A DNA stretch of 64,000 nt from Achatina immaculata (lineage: Eukaryota; Mollusca; Gastropoda; Stylommatophora; Achatinidae), in assembly GCA_009760885.1 (NCBI GenBank), contig CM019713.1:22762427-22826426 (forward strand). The letters run 5' to 3'. Under the pieces are notes generated by a model. It saw only the letters and a program-made list of their open reading frames with translations, did not search any database and was not told the origin of the DNA. Positions 44,428 through 56,019 of the stretch are shown here, piece by piece. The translations under genes were made by a program, and so were the position numbers. The first letter of the stretch is position 1. Every line of letters starts with the position of its first letter.

Positions 44428-44935
44428 TAGGTCAGGGTGTATGTTGGCCATCAGCTGGCACAGATACATTAGGGTCAGGGTGTATGTTGGCCATCAGCTG
44501 GCACAGATACATTAGGGTCAGGGTGTTTGTTGGCTATCAGCTGGCACAGATACATTAGGGTCAGGATGTATGTTGGCCATCAGCTGGCACAGATACATTA
44601 GGGACAGGGTGTTTGTTGGCCATCAGCTGGCACAGATACATTAGGGTCAGGATGTATGTTGGCCATCAGCTGGCACAGATACATTAGGGACAGGGTGTAT
44701 GTTGGCCATCAGCTGGCACAGATACATTAGGGTCAGGATGTATGTTGGCCATCAGCTGGCACAGATACATTAGGGTCAGGGTGTATGTTGGCCATCAGCT
44801 GGCACAGATACATTAGGGTCAGGGTGTTTGTTAGCCATCAGCTGGCACAGATACATTAGGGTCAGGGTGTTTGTTGGCCATCAGCTGGCACAGATACATT
44901 AGGGTCAGGATGTATGTTGGCCATCAGCTGGCATG
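44428..44935 (+). repeat. Minisatellite, 43 bp x about 12
   Basis: The unit GGTCAGGGTGTATGTTGGCC, ATCAGCTGGCACAGATACAT, TAG has GTGTTTG and ATGTATG variants interleaved. It lies just right of the mariner end; no transposon similarity recognised. Confidence 0.94.
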
Positions 44936-46073
44936 ACACATAGGCACTTGGTTGTGCTGTAATTGTAGCTTCCAGAAAATAACAATAATAACAGAATTTT
45001 CATGAAATCCCCAGCTGAAACTGGAGATTGGCACATCATGGCAGTGTCAGGTTTTAAATTTAACAAATTCATTGAAGCAAGGAAAGAATATAGTTTACTT
45101 GAAAATCCACACATTGAAGCTAGTTTGTGATACATGTAAAATTATTGTGAGTGTAAGTCAGACTCTGACAGGGATGAGAAGATTAAAATGTCTGAAGAGA
45201 TGACTGAAACAAGCACAAATGATGGTGTCCGAAGAGATAACTGAAACAAGCACAAATGTGGGAGTGACTGGAGAAATACTTTTAGAGCAAAAATGTTTAA
45301 CAGATGCAAAACTGAAAAGATAAACAGAAAAAAAATGTGGCAAGACTGAAATTTAAAAAAAGGACTAAAAATGAAATGATAAATTTGTTTCTGACAACCA
45401 AATTAGTATGGATGTGCTGAGAAATAATCAGATTATTCAAACATGATCAAGTGAACATTTTCTTCTGTTTACTTTCATGTTTGTTGAATGTGCTGGTACT
45501 TTCTGGTAACCTTACTTAAAAATAGTTCTCATTTGTCAGGTGCATAGGCCATACTTATTTCATAATTCTGATTATAATATTGATTAATATTAGAATATTG
45601 TTGGCTATAATGTTGATAGATGTTTTATAAAGTAGTTTCTGTTGTCATTTGTTCAGGCCAATTGGAAAGTAAGCCAAAAAAAAAAAAACCCTCTGTATGA
45701 TCACAATCTTAAGTTAAAAGTGGATTTTTGTTGCAGAAGGTTAAAAGTCAAAGAGTAGCTTGCTCATTATCGGAGGAGGGGAGGGGGCCAACCAAAGGTT
45801 GGTCATATTTAAAAATGGTACCAGAAAAATGCGCGATACTGACCACATCACATTTTCATGTGCTGAAGGTCATGGAAAATATGGGCCAACCACCGTATCC
45901 CAATATGCCCGAATGGCATGGAAACGGGAATTTTCCCTTTTTTTACCAGAAAAACATGTCTTATTGTGTTAGTTGTCCTGGAGGCTGACTCATCTCGGCT
46001 CATCTGGTCCACTGATGTCGCTTCAGCAGCTCCATTACAAAAAAACTCCCCAAAAGCTGACATTATCACTACA
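44936..46073. other. Intergenic, unrecognised open stretches
   Basis: 44980-45129 is open on the + strand (IFMKSPAETGDWHIM, FNKFIEARKEY) and 45760-45972 is open (RLVIFKNGTRKM, DHITFSCAEGHGKYG). Neither matches a family I can name and no splice context was confirmed. The second could be a zinc-finger-like transposon remnant (one C, then GHG). Confidence 0.3.
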
Positions 46074-46370
46074 GATTTGTCCCTCACACAGCGGGGGAAA
46101 GATCCAACTTTATCGCTACAGATTTGTCCAACACACAGCAAGGGGAAAGATCCGACTTTATCGCTACAGATTTGTCCCTCACACAGTGAGGGGAAAGATC
46201 CGACTTTATCGCTGCAGATTTGTCCCTCACACAGCGAGAGGAAAGATCCGACTTTATCGCTGCAGATTTGTCCCTCACACAGCAAGGGGAAAGATCCGAC
46301 TTTATCGCTACAGATTTGTCCCTCACACAGTGAGGGGAAAGATCTGACTTTATCGCTGCAGATGGAGGGT
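46074..46370. repeat. Minisatellite, 48 bp x 6
   Basis: The unit CAGATTTGTCCCTCACACAG, TGAGGGGAAAGATCCGACTT, TATCGCTA has a period of 16 codons, leaving open frames on both strands that should not be called genes. Confidence 0.93.
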
Positions 46371-47617
46371 GTCCAGAGCACACATCTTAAACTCACATTG
46401 TGATGTCATGTCTGTCAGCCACCTCCGGGAAGGAGGTGTGTCACACTGTGCCTCTTTCACTACTGTCCATGCCTTTATTATCTTTCTTCATATTCACTGA
46501 AGCATTTGAAAGGTATAACACATCAGAGACTAAACCAGAAATAAATCAAATCAGTATCTAAAAAAAGCATGGCCTTTTATTTTTTTTTTTGAAGGAAAAA
46601 AAAACCTAAATAAATAACAGGTAGATAGATATGGTGTGAGATTCCATAAACAATTCAGAACATCTCTGATAGATGTAAGAGGATATAGGGGTGCAGATGT
46701 CAACAGTGATCACAACTTGTGTATAGGGAGGATAAGGCTTAAACTGAAAAGCCAACACAAGAAAGCACTACTCAGGAATATAAACAGTCATAGCCTGTAA
46801 GAAGAAAATACCAGCAGTGATTTCAATCTGGAACTTACCAAACATTTCGCAGCATTCAAAGAGATGGATGAGACAGATATAGATGTATTGTGGAATTCAT
46901 ACAGCACAGCCATAATCACTGCAGCAAAAGCAAGTGTTGGACTGCAATCAACAAGTAGGAAAGCTTGGATATCAGATAACACATACATACATACATGAAA
47001 GAAGAGCAGCCTGAAAAAGTTTTGGCAAAAACAACATACAAAGAACTAGACAATAAAATAAAAGTTCAGCTAGAAGAGACAAAAGAGAATATATGGACAA
47101 TATGGCAAAAAAGAAGCAGAAAATGCAGTAAAAACAGGAGACAGCAAAACATACAGAAGAAGCTAACAGGTGCTATTACCTCCAGAGAAAGACCAGTCTT
47201 TAGCAAAACAGGCAACCTATTAACATCAAGTAAACACCAAACGCAAAGATGGGCTTCCAAGAAACACTTAATCGACAACACCCAAATGAATTAATAAATC
47301 TTGAAAACGATTTACCAGTCCCACAACTAATTGTTAAAACACCCAAAAAAGGCAACATCAGTGACTGCAATAACTGGAGGGTTGTAACCTTACTATCAGT
47401 TGTGTCAAAGGTGTTTTGTAAAGTTATTCTGAATAGAATTAATGATGTAGGGATACTGTAATGAGAGAAGAACAGGCAGGATTTCGAAAAGGGAGAATCT
47501 GTCTCGACCAGATCTTTACTCTAAGAATAATACTTGAAGAACATAATTGAAAAAACAAACTATTAATCTCAAACTTCATAGACTTCAAAAGCATTTGATA
47601 GCATACGCAGAGATTCA

Positions 47618-47998
47618 TTGTGGACAATTTTAAGACTATATGGAATACCATCTAAAATTATCAACATTGTTAGAGATCTCTACAATGGATATGTTTGTGC
47701 AGTCAAGACAGAAGAAGGAATGAGTGAATGGTTCCAGATTGAAACAGGCATGAAACAAGGATGTATATTATCTCCATTGCTGTTTGGAATTGCCATAGAC
47801 TTTATAATGAAAAGATGCTGTACAGGTAAAACCAGCACTGACTGGGTACATGGGACCCAAGTAGAAGATCTTGATTTTGCTGATGACATAACTCTTATCA
47901 GTGACAATATGAAATTGATGCAGGAAAAAACAGATTCCCCGTCTTCCTTGGCTAGCAAAATAGGTCTTGAAATTAACAAAGACAAAACATTAGCATAA
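47618..47998 (+). pseudogene. RTE-B reverse transcriptase palm segment
   Basis: A 126-codon open segment within the element covering IPSKIINIVRDLYNGYVCAV, GMKQGCILSPLLFGIAIDFI and EDLDFADDITLIS, the RT fingers-palm with motif B and the FADD catalytic motif. It ends at a TAA created by the inserted intron-4 copy. Confidence 0.85.
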
Positions 47999-48234
47999 TC
48001 AGCTGCAAGTAGCAGTAAACCATGTTTGTGTTGTAAAGTCCAGTCTCTTTTCACTTTTACCTTCTCTCTTTATGCTGACTGATTATTTGAAAAATATTAA
48101 AATTAATCTGTAAAAATTAGGAGTTTGCTGTGTGTGTAGAGGTTGAGGTGTAAACTTTTGATCAGCAGACTGTTTATTACTTGAGGTCTTAACTTTAGAC
48201 CAAGAAACTGTTTATTACTTGAGGTCTTAACTTT
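47987..48234 (+). repeat. 248-bp copy of SOSS-B intron 4 inside the LINE
   Basis: Matches 34844-35091 over exactly 248 bp with about three or four differences (for example CTGACTG against CTGACGG). It replaces about a dozen bases of the RTE-B sequence between GACAAAAC and CTTCTCATT. Short shared words (ACA on the left, AACTT on the right) lie at the junctions. Confidence 0.93.
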
Positions 48235-48885
48235 CTCATTGATCAAGAAGGAAAAATATACGTAGAAGGAACAGTTGTTGATGAAGTAAACCAATTTGCA
48301 TACCTTGGCAGCTTGCATAGACCAGGATGGTGACACCAGGAAGAAAGAATTTGAACTGCAAAAGCAGCATTGTCCTTTAAAAATTTTGAGAACATATGGA
48401 ATTCAAAACTTATAAGCACAAAAACCAAGTTAAGATTATTTAATTCAAATGTGATATCCACCCTTATTTATGCATGTGAAAGCTGGAAATCAACTAAAGA
48501 AATAGACAAGAAATTAGACTCTTTTGAAAACAAACTTCGTATAAAGTGAAATAAATTAAAAAATAACGCAGAGATAAGACAGATAAGCAAACAACAACTT
48601 GTCTCATGGGTGATCAGAAAAAGAAGATGGACATATGTAGGCCATGTGATGAGAAGAAACAATTAGAGAATACCAAAACAAGCTATCAAGTGGAGCACAA
48701 CAGGCTGAAGAAAAAGAGGTCAACCACGTGAAACTCTAAAGAGGACATTGTTAAGTTTGTGCCAGTTTAGTGGACATAACATCCCTTGATGAAGTTGAAA
48801 GACTCGCAGAGAACAGGAAAACTTGGCAAACAACTACGCGAGCCCTATGTGACGTTTAATGGCACGGGAAAGATGTAAGATAGAT

Positions 48886-51039
48886 CTGGGGATGAACACG
48901 CTGTTCGATCTGGCAGTTATAGCTGATGTGCTAGCTTGAAGGTTGGCGAACCATAGCTGACCAAGACCATTCCACGTCTCCATTAATCAATGTTAGGACT
49001 AACAGCAGAGATGGCCATAGTCCCCATGGCAGCGGAGAGAAAAGTGCTGGCATAACCCGCTCCCCGTCTCACATGATGCTGTGTCTCACCGTCTTCCCTG
49101 TCACAAGAACATCAGCTCACAGTTCCAGGGAGACAGAAGAAGAAGATAGATTTGTAAAAAATAAAAAGACTAACTAACATACAAATGGATAAAAAAAAAA
49201 CAAGAAAGGCAGGCAGATTGATCAGCTTGGTGTAAATAATATGATTTACAATCAATCATACAGTGACAGAAATACGGACTAACAAACAACTATGCTCACA
49301 ATGTTTATTTCAGTGTCAGACCTAAATATGAACAAACTTCACAAACTTGTTTTTCAATGTTTCACTGACTCATCAAAACTCATCACTAACAAAAAAAAAA
49401 AAAAGAAAAAAATTCTCTATGAGAATCTCAACTTTTAATGACGGAATTGGTCACCTTTAATATAGGTTTTATATTGTTAATATCTTTATTTGGGTGAAAC
49501 TGTTGCAGTTACAGTAATATGAAACAGAGTAGTGTTGATTTTTAAAATCTATTCACTAGCTGATTTTGTGAATATATTAGATCTAGTATGTGCTTGTGTG
49601 TGTTACTGTTACTTGTGACAGGGATAAAAAAACTTATCAAAATTAATTTTATGTCAGAGAGAAAAAAAAAACCAGCTAAAATTTAGAAATACTCGACATT
49701 AATTATTGAAAAATCACTGCATTGTGAAAAGTTGCTGAACATTATGCATTACATCTAAAGACATGTTCTGATCGGCACCAAGTTCAAATTTTCGTCCCAG
49801 TATCATGTTTATAACTGACACAAGTCATAAGATGGGAAGTGAATGAAGTTTACAAATTCTCCTGGCCTGCAGACACGAGTCTTGTCTGCCTGTGCACAGA
49901 ATAAACTAGATGAGACAGCAAAATAAGAAAAACTTTGTACAGAGCTGTCAGACACTAAATGTATCATCTATTTACATATCCTTATATTCATCCGCTCACG
50001 GAAATGGGCAAACAAACATGAATGTACAAAAAAAACATGCTTAAAATAAACAGTTCCCTGCTTGGACATTGAACAAAAATAACAAAGCCAATAACAATAG
50101 CAAAGATCGACATTAAAGAAAAATAACAAAGCCAATAATAATAGCAAAGATCATAACTTCACACACGCTGAAACATCCTTCATGAATTCAAAGTTGTTGA
50201 ATTAATCATCTGTTTAAAATTCAAATTGAAATTCTTTAATGTATGAGAAATTTAAAAAAGAAATCCATAAAACGTACAAAGATTTTTTTGCGGTTACAAA
50301 GAGCTCATTCACTTCATTATGTCACAGCTGACAGACCAACAAGTAGAGTGTGTCAGTGACTGATCATATGCTCTCAGGTTGACATACCCACAAGTAGTGT
50401 GTCAGTGACATGACAGTTGGCAATGACATACCCACAAGCATGTCTGTCAATGACTGATTACATGGTCACAGTTACTCCTCTTTTCACTTTTAAAAAATAG
50501 ATGCTGTATAGATTCATGCCATTTTTAGCATCACCTGTCAAATGTACATTATCATTTTTTTTGCTTTCTTTACTTTTCTTGTAATATGAATACTGTGTGA
50601 AATTTATAAATGAAAATCTATTCCATAAATTGCTGAATATTTGGATCATATTATTTTAACTATGTAAACTTGGATTTTCACTTGAGCTGCTTGTGAGAAA
50701 ACTATCATGCGGGACTGGACTGACAAAGCTTATTTCATAAATCATCGACACAAAGTACTGGAAAGTATTTAAGTCGCCAAAACTGAAGACATCTTTGATA
50801 ATGGACAAGCTGTAACAATCAGCAATCATAACATGTCACATCTCATTCAGCTTCACTTGTCACATTCTTCCACTTCTTTATTTGCCACAGGTTTTTCATA
50901 CTTTTACACAAACTGTTGACACTTATCTAACAAGTTCATCATTTACTTTCATGTGTAAGAGAGAAACAACAATAAAACATTCAGAGAAAAGGGTCTGTAC
51001 ATAAAAAAAAAAAATCACTGCATGCTTGGTTGACTGTTC
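48886..51039. other. 3' flank of the kinase gene; few features
   Basis: 48890-49140 shares AACCATAGCTGACCAAGACC and CATAGTCCCCATG words with 13130-13250, so it belongs to a dispersed repeat. Small duplications occur at 50085-50150 (ATAACAAAGCCAATAA) and about 50330-50460 (GACATACCCACAAG). A TTTATT at 50877-50882 (AATAAA on the minus strand), 158 nt past the presumed stop, could be the kinase gene's polyadenylation signal. Confidence 0.5.
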
Positions 51040-51072
51040 TTATGGCAAAGACTTGAGGATGAAAGCATCACT
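51040..51072 (-). CDS. Trio/Kalirin-like gene, probable last coding exon
   Basis: Minus strand: the acceptor CATTTCCCATTTCAG is followed in phase 0 by SDAFILKSLP and TAA. Vertebrate Trio continues after RRKHQ with a short basic tail, so a short terminal exon is expected here. The support is the good pyrimidine-rich acceptor, matching phase and immediate stop; the sequence itself is too short to be diagnostic. Confidence 0.5.
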   Translation of the reverse strand, partial: SDAFILKSLP

Positions 51073-51299
51073 CTGAAATGGGAAATGAAATGTTTGAAGT
51101 GTCATATTTGTAAAACAAGGGCAGATGAAGTGCCAACATAATGCTTTCTCTAATGGGAGATAACATGACTGTTTATGTGAAAATAAGCTGGAGAACTTGC
51201 ACTAAAATTCAAATATTTATCAAAACATGTTAGCAAGTTTTCTTGTAACTGCAGGAATTAACCTGACCCATTAATCTTGTTATGGAGAAAAATTTGGGA

Positions 51300-51515
51300 C
51301 ATATAAATATCTGGCCCAGGCAAACATCTGGAACAGGTGAATATCTGGCCCAAGCAAACATCTGGAACAGGTGAATATCTGGGTCAGGCAAACATCTGGA
51401 ACAGGTGAATATCTGGGTCAGGCAAACATCTGGAACAGGTGAATATTTGGGTCAGCCAAACATCTGGGACAGGTGAATATTTGGGTCAGCCAAACATCTG
51501 GGACAGGTGAACATT
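51300..51515. repeat. Minisatellite, 34 bp x 6
   Basis: The unit CATCTGGAACAGGTGAATAT, CTGGGTCAGGCAAA, with later units reading TTTGGGTCAGCC. It lies in the last intron of the kinase gene if the terminal exon is real. Confidence 0.9.
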
Positions 51516-51881
51516 TGGGTAACTTTACATTGTTGCTGCAGTAGTCAAGTCACACACTAAAGTTGTAAAATGAAAGGATCATAGCACTACTGCCTGAGAT
51601 CAGCAAGTCTGTGCTTATTTAACTGCCTGAAACACTACAAATGGACAAATAACTCAGTTGCAAGAAGCATCAGACTATTGCAGTAACAATCCAGTACAAG
51701 TGTAACATGTTCTGAATAAATAAAGGATAACATGATACTCTGAAGGATAAATCTGAAATTATCCTAATAAATACCGCTATGATGTGAATGAGAAATGTAA
51801 AGATGCACAAGAACACTTGGATGAAGAAAATACCCTCGTCAAATTTTATTTCTCTTAATTCAAATTGCACAACAAACAAAC

Positions 51882-52017
51882 CTGGTGCTTCCGACGCTGT
51901 ATAAAATCAGAAAGACGGGATGTGTTGATTGGTTTTGGTCTGATGGGAGAGCTACGAGGTACTGCAGCCTTTTTGATCCATGGACTTTCAAGGCAAGCTT
52001 GGGCAGTCGGGCGTTTG
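51882..52017 (-). CDS. Trio/Kalirin-like kinase gene, penultimate exon
   Basis: The acceptor CTCATTCCAG is followed by C completing a Ser codon, then KRPTAQACLESPWIKKAAVP, RSSPIRPKPINTSRLSDFIQ and RRKHQ. The donor is CAG|GTTTGT at 51881. Trio and Kalirin share RP(S/T)A at the end of the kinase C-lobe (the conserved Arg that pairs with the APE Glu), a W-containing helix, then LDTSRL..FIERRKHQ. Without splicing at 51881, translation would end after VCLLCNLN at 51855 with an AATAAA 5 bp later, a possible alternative terminal exon. Confidence 0.87.
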
Positions 52018-52227
52018 CTGGAATGAGTGGTACACAATAACAGTCAATAATGATTATTAAAGTTTTGCCGTTTTTTAACTTGATGAAAAGGTTCAAAATT
52101 CAGACTTGGCATCGTTGCATTCAGGACAACCCCATGTATACTCCACCGCATGCCGCAGCATCCATCCAAGAGTATGTTTGCTACTAGTTCCTGTCAAATG
52201 TTGGCTGTTTACAATGTCTTTTCTGCT

Positions 52228-53400
52228 TCACAGTTTAGATTTCTTACCAGCGTCTTTAATTTGTCCTAGCTTCAGCAGTCTCCTCACACCCACGTTCTTC
52301 TTCCATTCCCGCTCTTCATTTTCCCACAATCTGTCCAGTACAGCTTTAGCAATGTCCCCCTTGTCCATTGTCAGTCTGTCATTTATTTTAGCTTGTCCAG
52401 CAAGCCTATCCGCCATGTCACTGCCATGTACTCCCGCATGCCCTGGACAGTAAAGACACCTTAGGCTTGTCACTGCCATGTACTCCCGCATGCCCTGGAC
52501 AGTAAAGACACCTTAGGCTTGTCACCGCCATGTACTCCCCGCATGCCCTGGACAGTAAAGACACCTTAGGCTTGTCACCGCCATGTACTCCCCGCATGCC
52601 CTGGACAGTAAAGACACATTAGGCTTGTCACCGCCATGTACTCCCCGCATGCCCTGGACAGTAAAGACACCTTAGGCTTGTCACCGCCATGTACTCCCCG
52701 CATGCCCTGGACAGTAAAGACACCTTAGGCTTGTCACCGCCATGTACTCCCCGCATGCCCTGGACAGTAAAGACACATTAGGCTTGTCACTGTCATGTAC
52801 TCCTGCATGCCCTGGACAGTAAAGACACATTAGGCTTGTTACGATTGACTGGCTTAACAGATGAACCCATTCTTTTCGAAACAATTTCTTCTCAGTCTTA
52901 TGAAGCATACTCTGTGAATCTGTAACAATGACACCATTAACCACATCATGCCTCAATTTCCATTCGCATGCTTGATGTGCTGACTTCAAAGGCTCCCAAA
53001 CCCTGTGCCACTACTCTTTAGGTAGACAACAAAACCCCAACCACTTCTGCTGTTCTGAGTCACACTGAGCAGCCACAAGACCCACAGCGATGCTGGATGA
53101 GATCTTGAACACAAAGTTCAACCGCCGCCTCCGCCAGTCTTGACCCTTCTGTATAACCTTTGTTAGCCGAGGATGCTCCTCTACCTGTAACCAGTCATCA
53201 CCTTTAGGCACTTTATCTAGACTGCAAACTGACTTTACTGCATTCTCATCCTCAACCATCCAGGATCTGCCTCGTTTGATGTGTCTTCCCTTTATCAACA
53301 CCACTTCCTTATGGAGAGGATGGTCCTTCATAAGGAGCTGGGGCTGATAAAGGGAAAACTTGAAAAAGTTGAATGCCATTTCATTTTAATGGAAGCAAGT
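52228..53400 (-). mobile_element. LINE remnant with RNase H domain, in the kinase gene intron
   Basis: The minus strand encodes, from about 53010 downward, LKSAHQACEW, VVNGVIVTDSQSMLHKTEKK (the TDSxS motif of RNase H), KEWVHLLSQSIVTSL, then CLYCPGHAGVHGSDMADRLA, the last RNase H motif, and a C-terminal DKGDIAKAVLDRLWENEERE tail ending near 52228. Between the last two blocks lies a 53-bp array. 53379-53011 is a further open segment (WMVEDENAVKSVCSLDKVPK) probably from the same element. The family is uncertain (I, R1 or jockey group). Confidence 0.75.
52411..52840 (-). repeat. Minisatellite, 53 bp x 8, from the RNase H motif
   Basis: Plus-strand unit CTTGTCACCGCCATGTACTC, CCCGCATGCCCTGGACAGTA, AAGACACCTTAGG. 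On the minus strand each unit reads SLRCLYCPGHAG in one frame. Period 53, with some 52-bp units, so frame is lost after each unit. The outer units keep the original continuation VHGSDMADRL. Confidence 0.93.
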
Positions 53401-53639
53401 TGTTCAAGATGTAATCCTGGCTCCATTCATGTACTTAACATCAAACTGTGACTCTGTCTTCTGGGAATGGTAGTGAGTTATAGATCTCACAGTGGTGGAT
53501 CTTCTTGATAAGTCTGCATGTGATATAAAGAATGCCTCACACCCCTAGACTGTAGTCTTACTTTTACTAAACATTTTTCATTCCATCAACAGATGTCAAG
53601 AAAGTATGAGATAGCAGTATCAGAGTCTTCTTTTAGCTA

Positions 53640-54775
53640 TGACAGACATACAGCAAAACATAACATACACCACGTGTATAACATATATAGCAACACACTG
53701 TATAAAATATAGCAACATGTATAAAATATATATAGCAACTATAACATACAGCAACATATACACCACATGTATAACATATAGCAACATATACACCACATGT
53801 ATAACATATAGCAACACATACATCACATGTATAACATACACAGCAACACAACATACACCACATGTATAACATATATGGCAACATACACCACGTGTATAAC
53901 ATATATAGCAACATAACGTACATCACATGTATAACATATATAGCAACACATACACCACATGTATAACATATATAGCAACACAACATACACATGTATAACA
54001 TATATAGCAACACATACACCACATGTATAACATATACAGCAACACAACATACACCACATGTATAACATATAGCAACACATACACCACATGTATAACATAT
54101 ACAGCAACACAACATACACCACATGTATAACATATAGCAACACATACACCACATGTATAACATACACAGCAACACAACATACACCACATGTATAACATAT
54201 ATAGCAACACAACATACACCACAGTATAACATATATAGCAACACTATAACATATAGCAACATATACACAACATGTATAACAGATATATAGCAACACTATA
54301 ACATACAGCAACATATACACAACATATATAACAGATATATAGCAACACTATAACATACGGCAACATATACACAACATGTATAACAGATATATAGCAACAC
54401 TATAACATACAGCAACATATACACCACATGTATAACAGATATATAGCAACACCACATGTATAACAGATATATAGCAACACAACATACACCACATGTATAA
54501 CATATACAGCAACACATACACCACATTTATAACATATAGCAACACATACACCACACATATAACAGATATATAACAACATACACCACATGTATAACATATA
54601 TAGCAACACATACAAACTATATGTATAACAGCAACACAGCATACTACATGTATAACATGCAGCAAGACATACAACATGTATAACACATACTACATGCATA
54701 AAAGCAACACATAACATACATTACATGTATGACATATAGCAATACATGTAGCAACATACTATATGTTTAACATAG
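53640..54775. repeat. Degenerate minisatellite, about 1.1 kb
   Basis: Irregular repeats of CACATGTATAACATATATAG and CAACACAACATACAC, with unit lengths of roughly 30-37 bp. All long open frames across it on both strands (Cys/Tyr/Val-rich on the minus strand) are repeat artefacts. Confidence 0.92.
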
Positions 54776-55041
54776 TTATGCACAACCCATATTGCAACAG
54801 AAATAAATGCAACACCTTTAACTGTTGAAATAAGTAGCATTTAACTTACAAAAATAAAAAATATAAAAAGGAATGTATAATTCTCCTAGGACGCTCTTCT
54901 CTTTCTCAAATTATTATTGTCTATTTGGAAAGAACATTTAAAGCAGAAAATGTGCTTGATATTTTTTTACGTCTCTAAGATCTCATACAATCCATGAAAT
55001 GTTTGCTTGTGTAAATGTGCTCAATGAGAACAAGTGTTTAC
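54776..55041 (-). other. Kinase gene intron, no feature seen
   Basis: AT-rich noncoding sequence between the array and the kinase exon. Confidence 0.45.
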
Positions 55042-55221
55042 CTCAGTTCCTCAACTAACATGAAGCGAACAAGCTCCTTTGCTTCAGGAGAAATGCCAGC
55101 GAAGTATTCATCGGGAAAACAGAAGTCATTGCGGACTATATTTGAGCATGTCTCTTCTTGGCTCTCGTCCAAGAACGGGGAGACTCCACTCAGAAGAACG
55201 TACAACAAAACTCCGACACTC
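55042..55221 (-). CDS. Trio/Kalirin-like kinase domain exon (C-lobe)
   Basis: The acceptor TCTGTTGCCAG is followed by G completing a Trp codon (DxW-S), then SVGVLLYVLLSGVSPFLDES, QEETCSNIVRNDFCFPDEYF, AGISPEAKELVRFMLVEEL and two bases of Ser. The donor is AG|GTAAAC at 55041. This is kinase subdomains IX-XI; SVGVLxYVLLSGVSPFLDES and EETC are close to vertebrate Trio and Kalirin kinase sequences. 180 nt, with phases consistent on both sides. The N-lobe and catalytic loop exons, and the spectrin and RhoGEF parts, are not visible in the window. DRAK-type kinases share weaker similarity and fit the downstream tail less well. Confidence 0.9.
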
Positions 55222-55509
55222 CTGGCAACAGATGGGGAAAAAGAACACAAATTATATCCAGGAAATTCATGTGATTCAGATACTGGGAACAAATCTGGAT
55301 GTTTCTCCTACTAGTTTCCTGACCAGCTTCAGCTTCTGCTTAGTTGACTTGCAAAACACACTTTCTACTACAGACAACAGAAAAGCAGGACCTAAGTCCC
55401 ATAGGAAACAAGAACAGAGGATAAGTGCTTGTTCAAAACACAATAATAATGTATCTATTAAATAATTATTTCAGGAATATGGAACACTGGAACCACATGG
55501 TTTGAACTC
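55222..55509 (-). other. Kinase gene intron, no feature seen
   Basis: Noncoding sequence. The open frames crossing the exon boundary are not supported. Confidence 0.4.
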
Positions 55510-55990
55510 ACTCAGTTACACTTAACATTCTCTTCTTCCATAATCATAATCCTTCCCAACTAAGTTCCACTCCCTTCTCACTTGTTACACATAATTCAGA
55601 ACCTCCTCACAGCATCACATTACAGCCCCTCTACCCTAACTATAATCATCTATTTCACCTTCTCCCAGCTAGATTACCACTGTATCACTCTCTCCCCTCT
55701 GCGGTTTCACCACCCTCAGTTACGAACCACCCATCACACATACAAAGTCTCCATTTTAAAAACTCTACACTCCACCACGTGCGTTTCTGACACACAGAGT
55801 TTGACAAGTCATAGCTTCTTGCAAGTTACAGCTAAGTGCTCTATTCATTTTATTTAAATTTTTTTTCTTTTTAAACACAGCACTCATGTGAATCTATACT
55901 CTCCTACTTCTTTATCCGAAACATCACAACTGTGTGCACGTTAAGTAAAATAAAGCTGTTCCTACTTTTTCCCTAGTTTATACATTTAAG
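55510..55990 (+). mobile_element. Penelope-like element 3' noncoding end (+ strand copy)
   Basis: 55515-55680 is the reverse complement of 57600-57755, and 55870-55985 corresponds to 57265-57400 inverted, including TAGTTTATAC. It is therefore the same 3' region as the minus-strand Penelope-like element at 57 kb, in opposite orientation. No GIY-YIG coding part remains. Confidence 0.8.
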
Positions 55991-56019
55991 TGCTTGTTCA
56001 AGAGTGACAGTTAGCAATG

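Larger units (their letters stand above)
46620..48885 (+). mobile_element. RTE-B LINE, endonuclease end to 3' tail, disrupted
   Basis: The longest RTE-B copy. It starts at the GADVNSDH block of the endonuclease end, then the linker (RKAWISDNT, KTGDSKT), then RT: SDCNNWRVVTLLSVVSKVFC (about 47360), REEQAGFRKGRICLDQIFTL, FIDFKS (motif A, damaged), WFQIETGMKQGCILSPLLFG (B), EDLDFADDITLISD (C, about 47870), LEINKD. The sequence is then replaced by 248 bp of foreign intron, resumes with VDEVNQFAYL, and ends with the RTE-B C-terminus and GATGTAAGAT tail. Many stops; inactive. Confidence 0.88.

Noticed and set aside
44905..45135. Open segments on both strands with protein-like composition
   Set aside because: Too short, no recognised domain, and no convincing splice sites around them.
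53633..54717. Several 100-210 residue Cys/Tyr/Val-rich frames
   Set aside because: They are translations of a degenerate ACATGTATAACATATA-type minisatellite; no conserved family and open in multiple frames.
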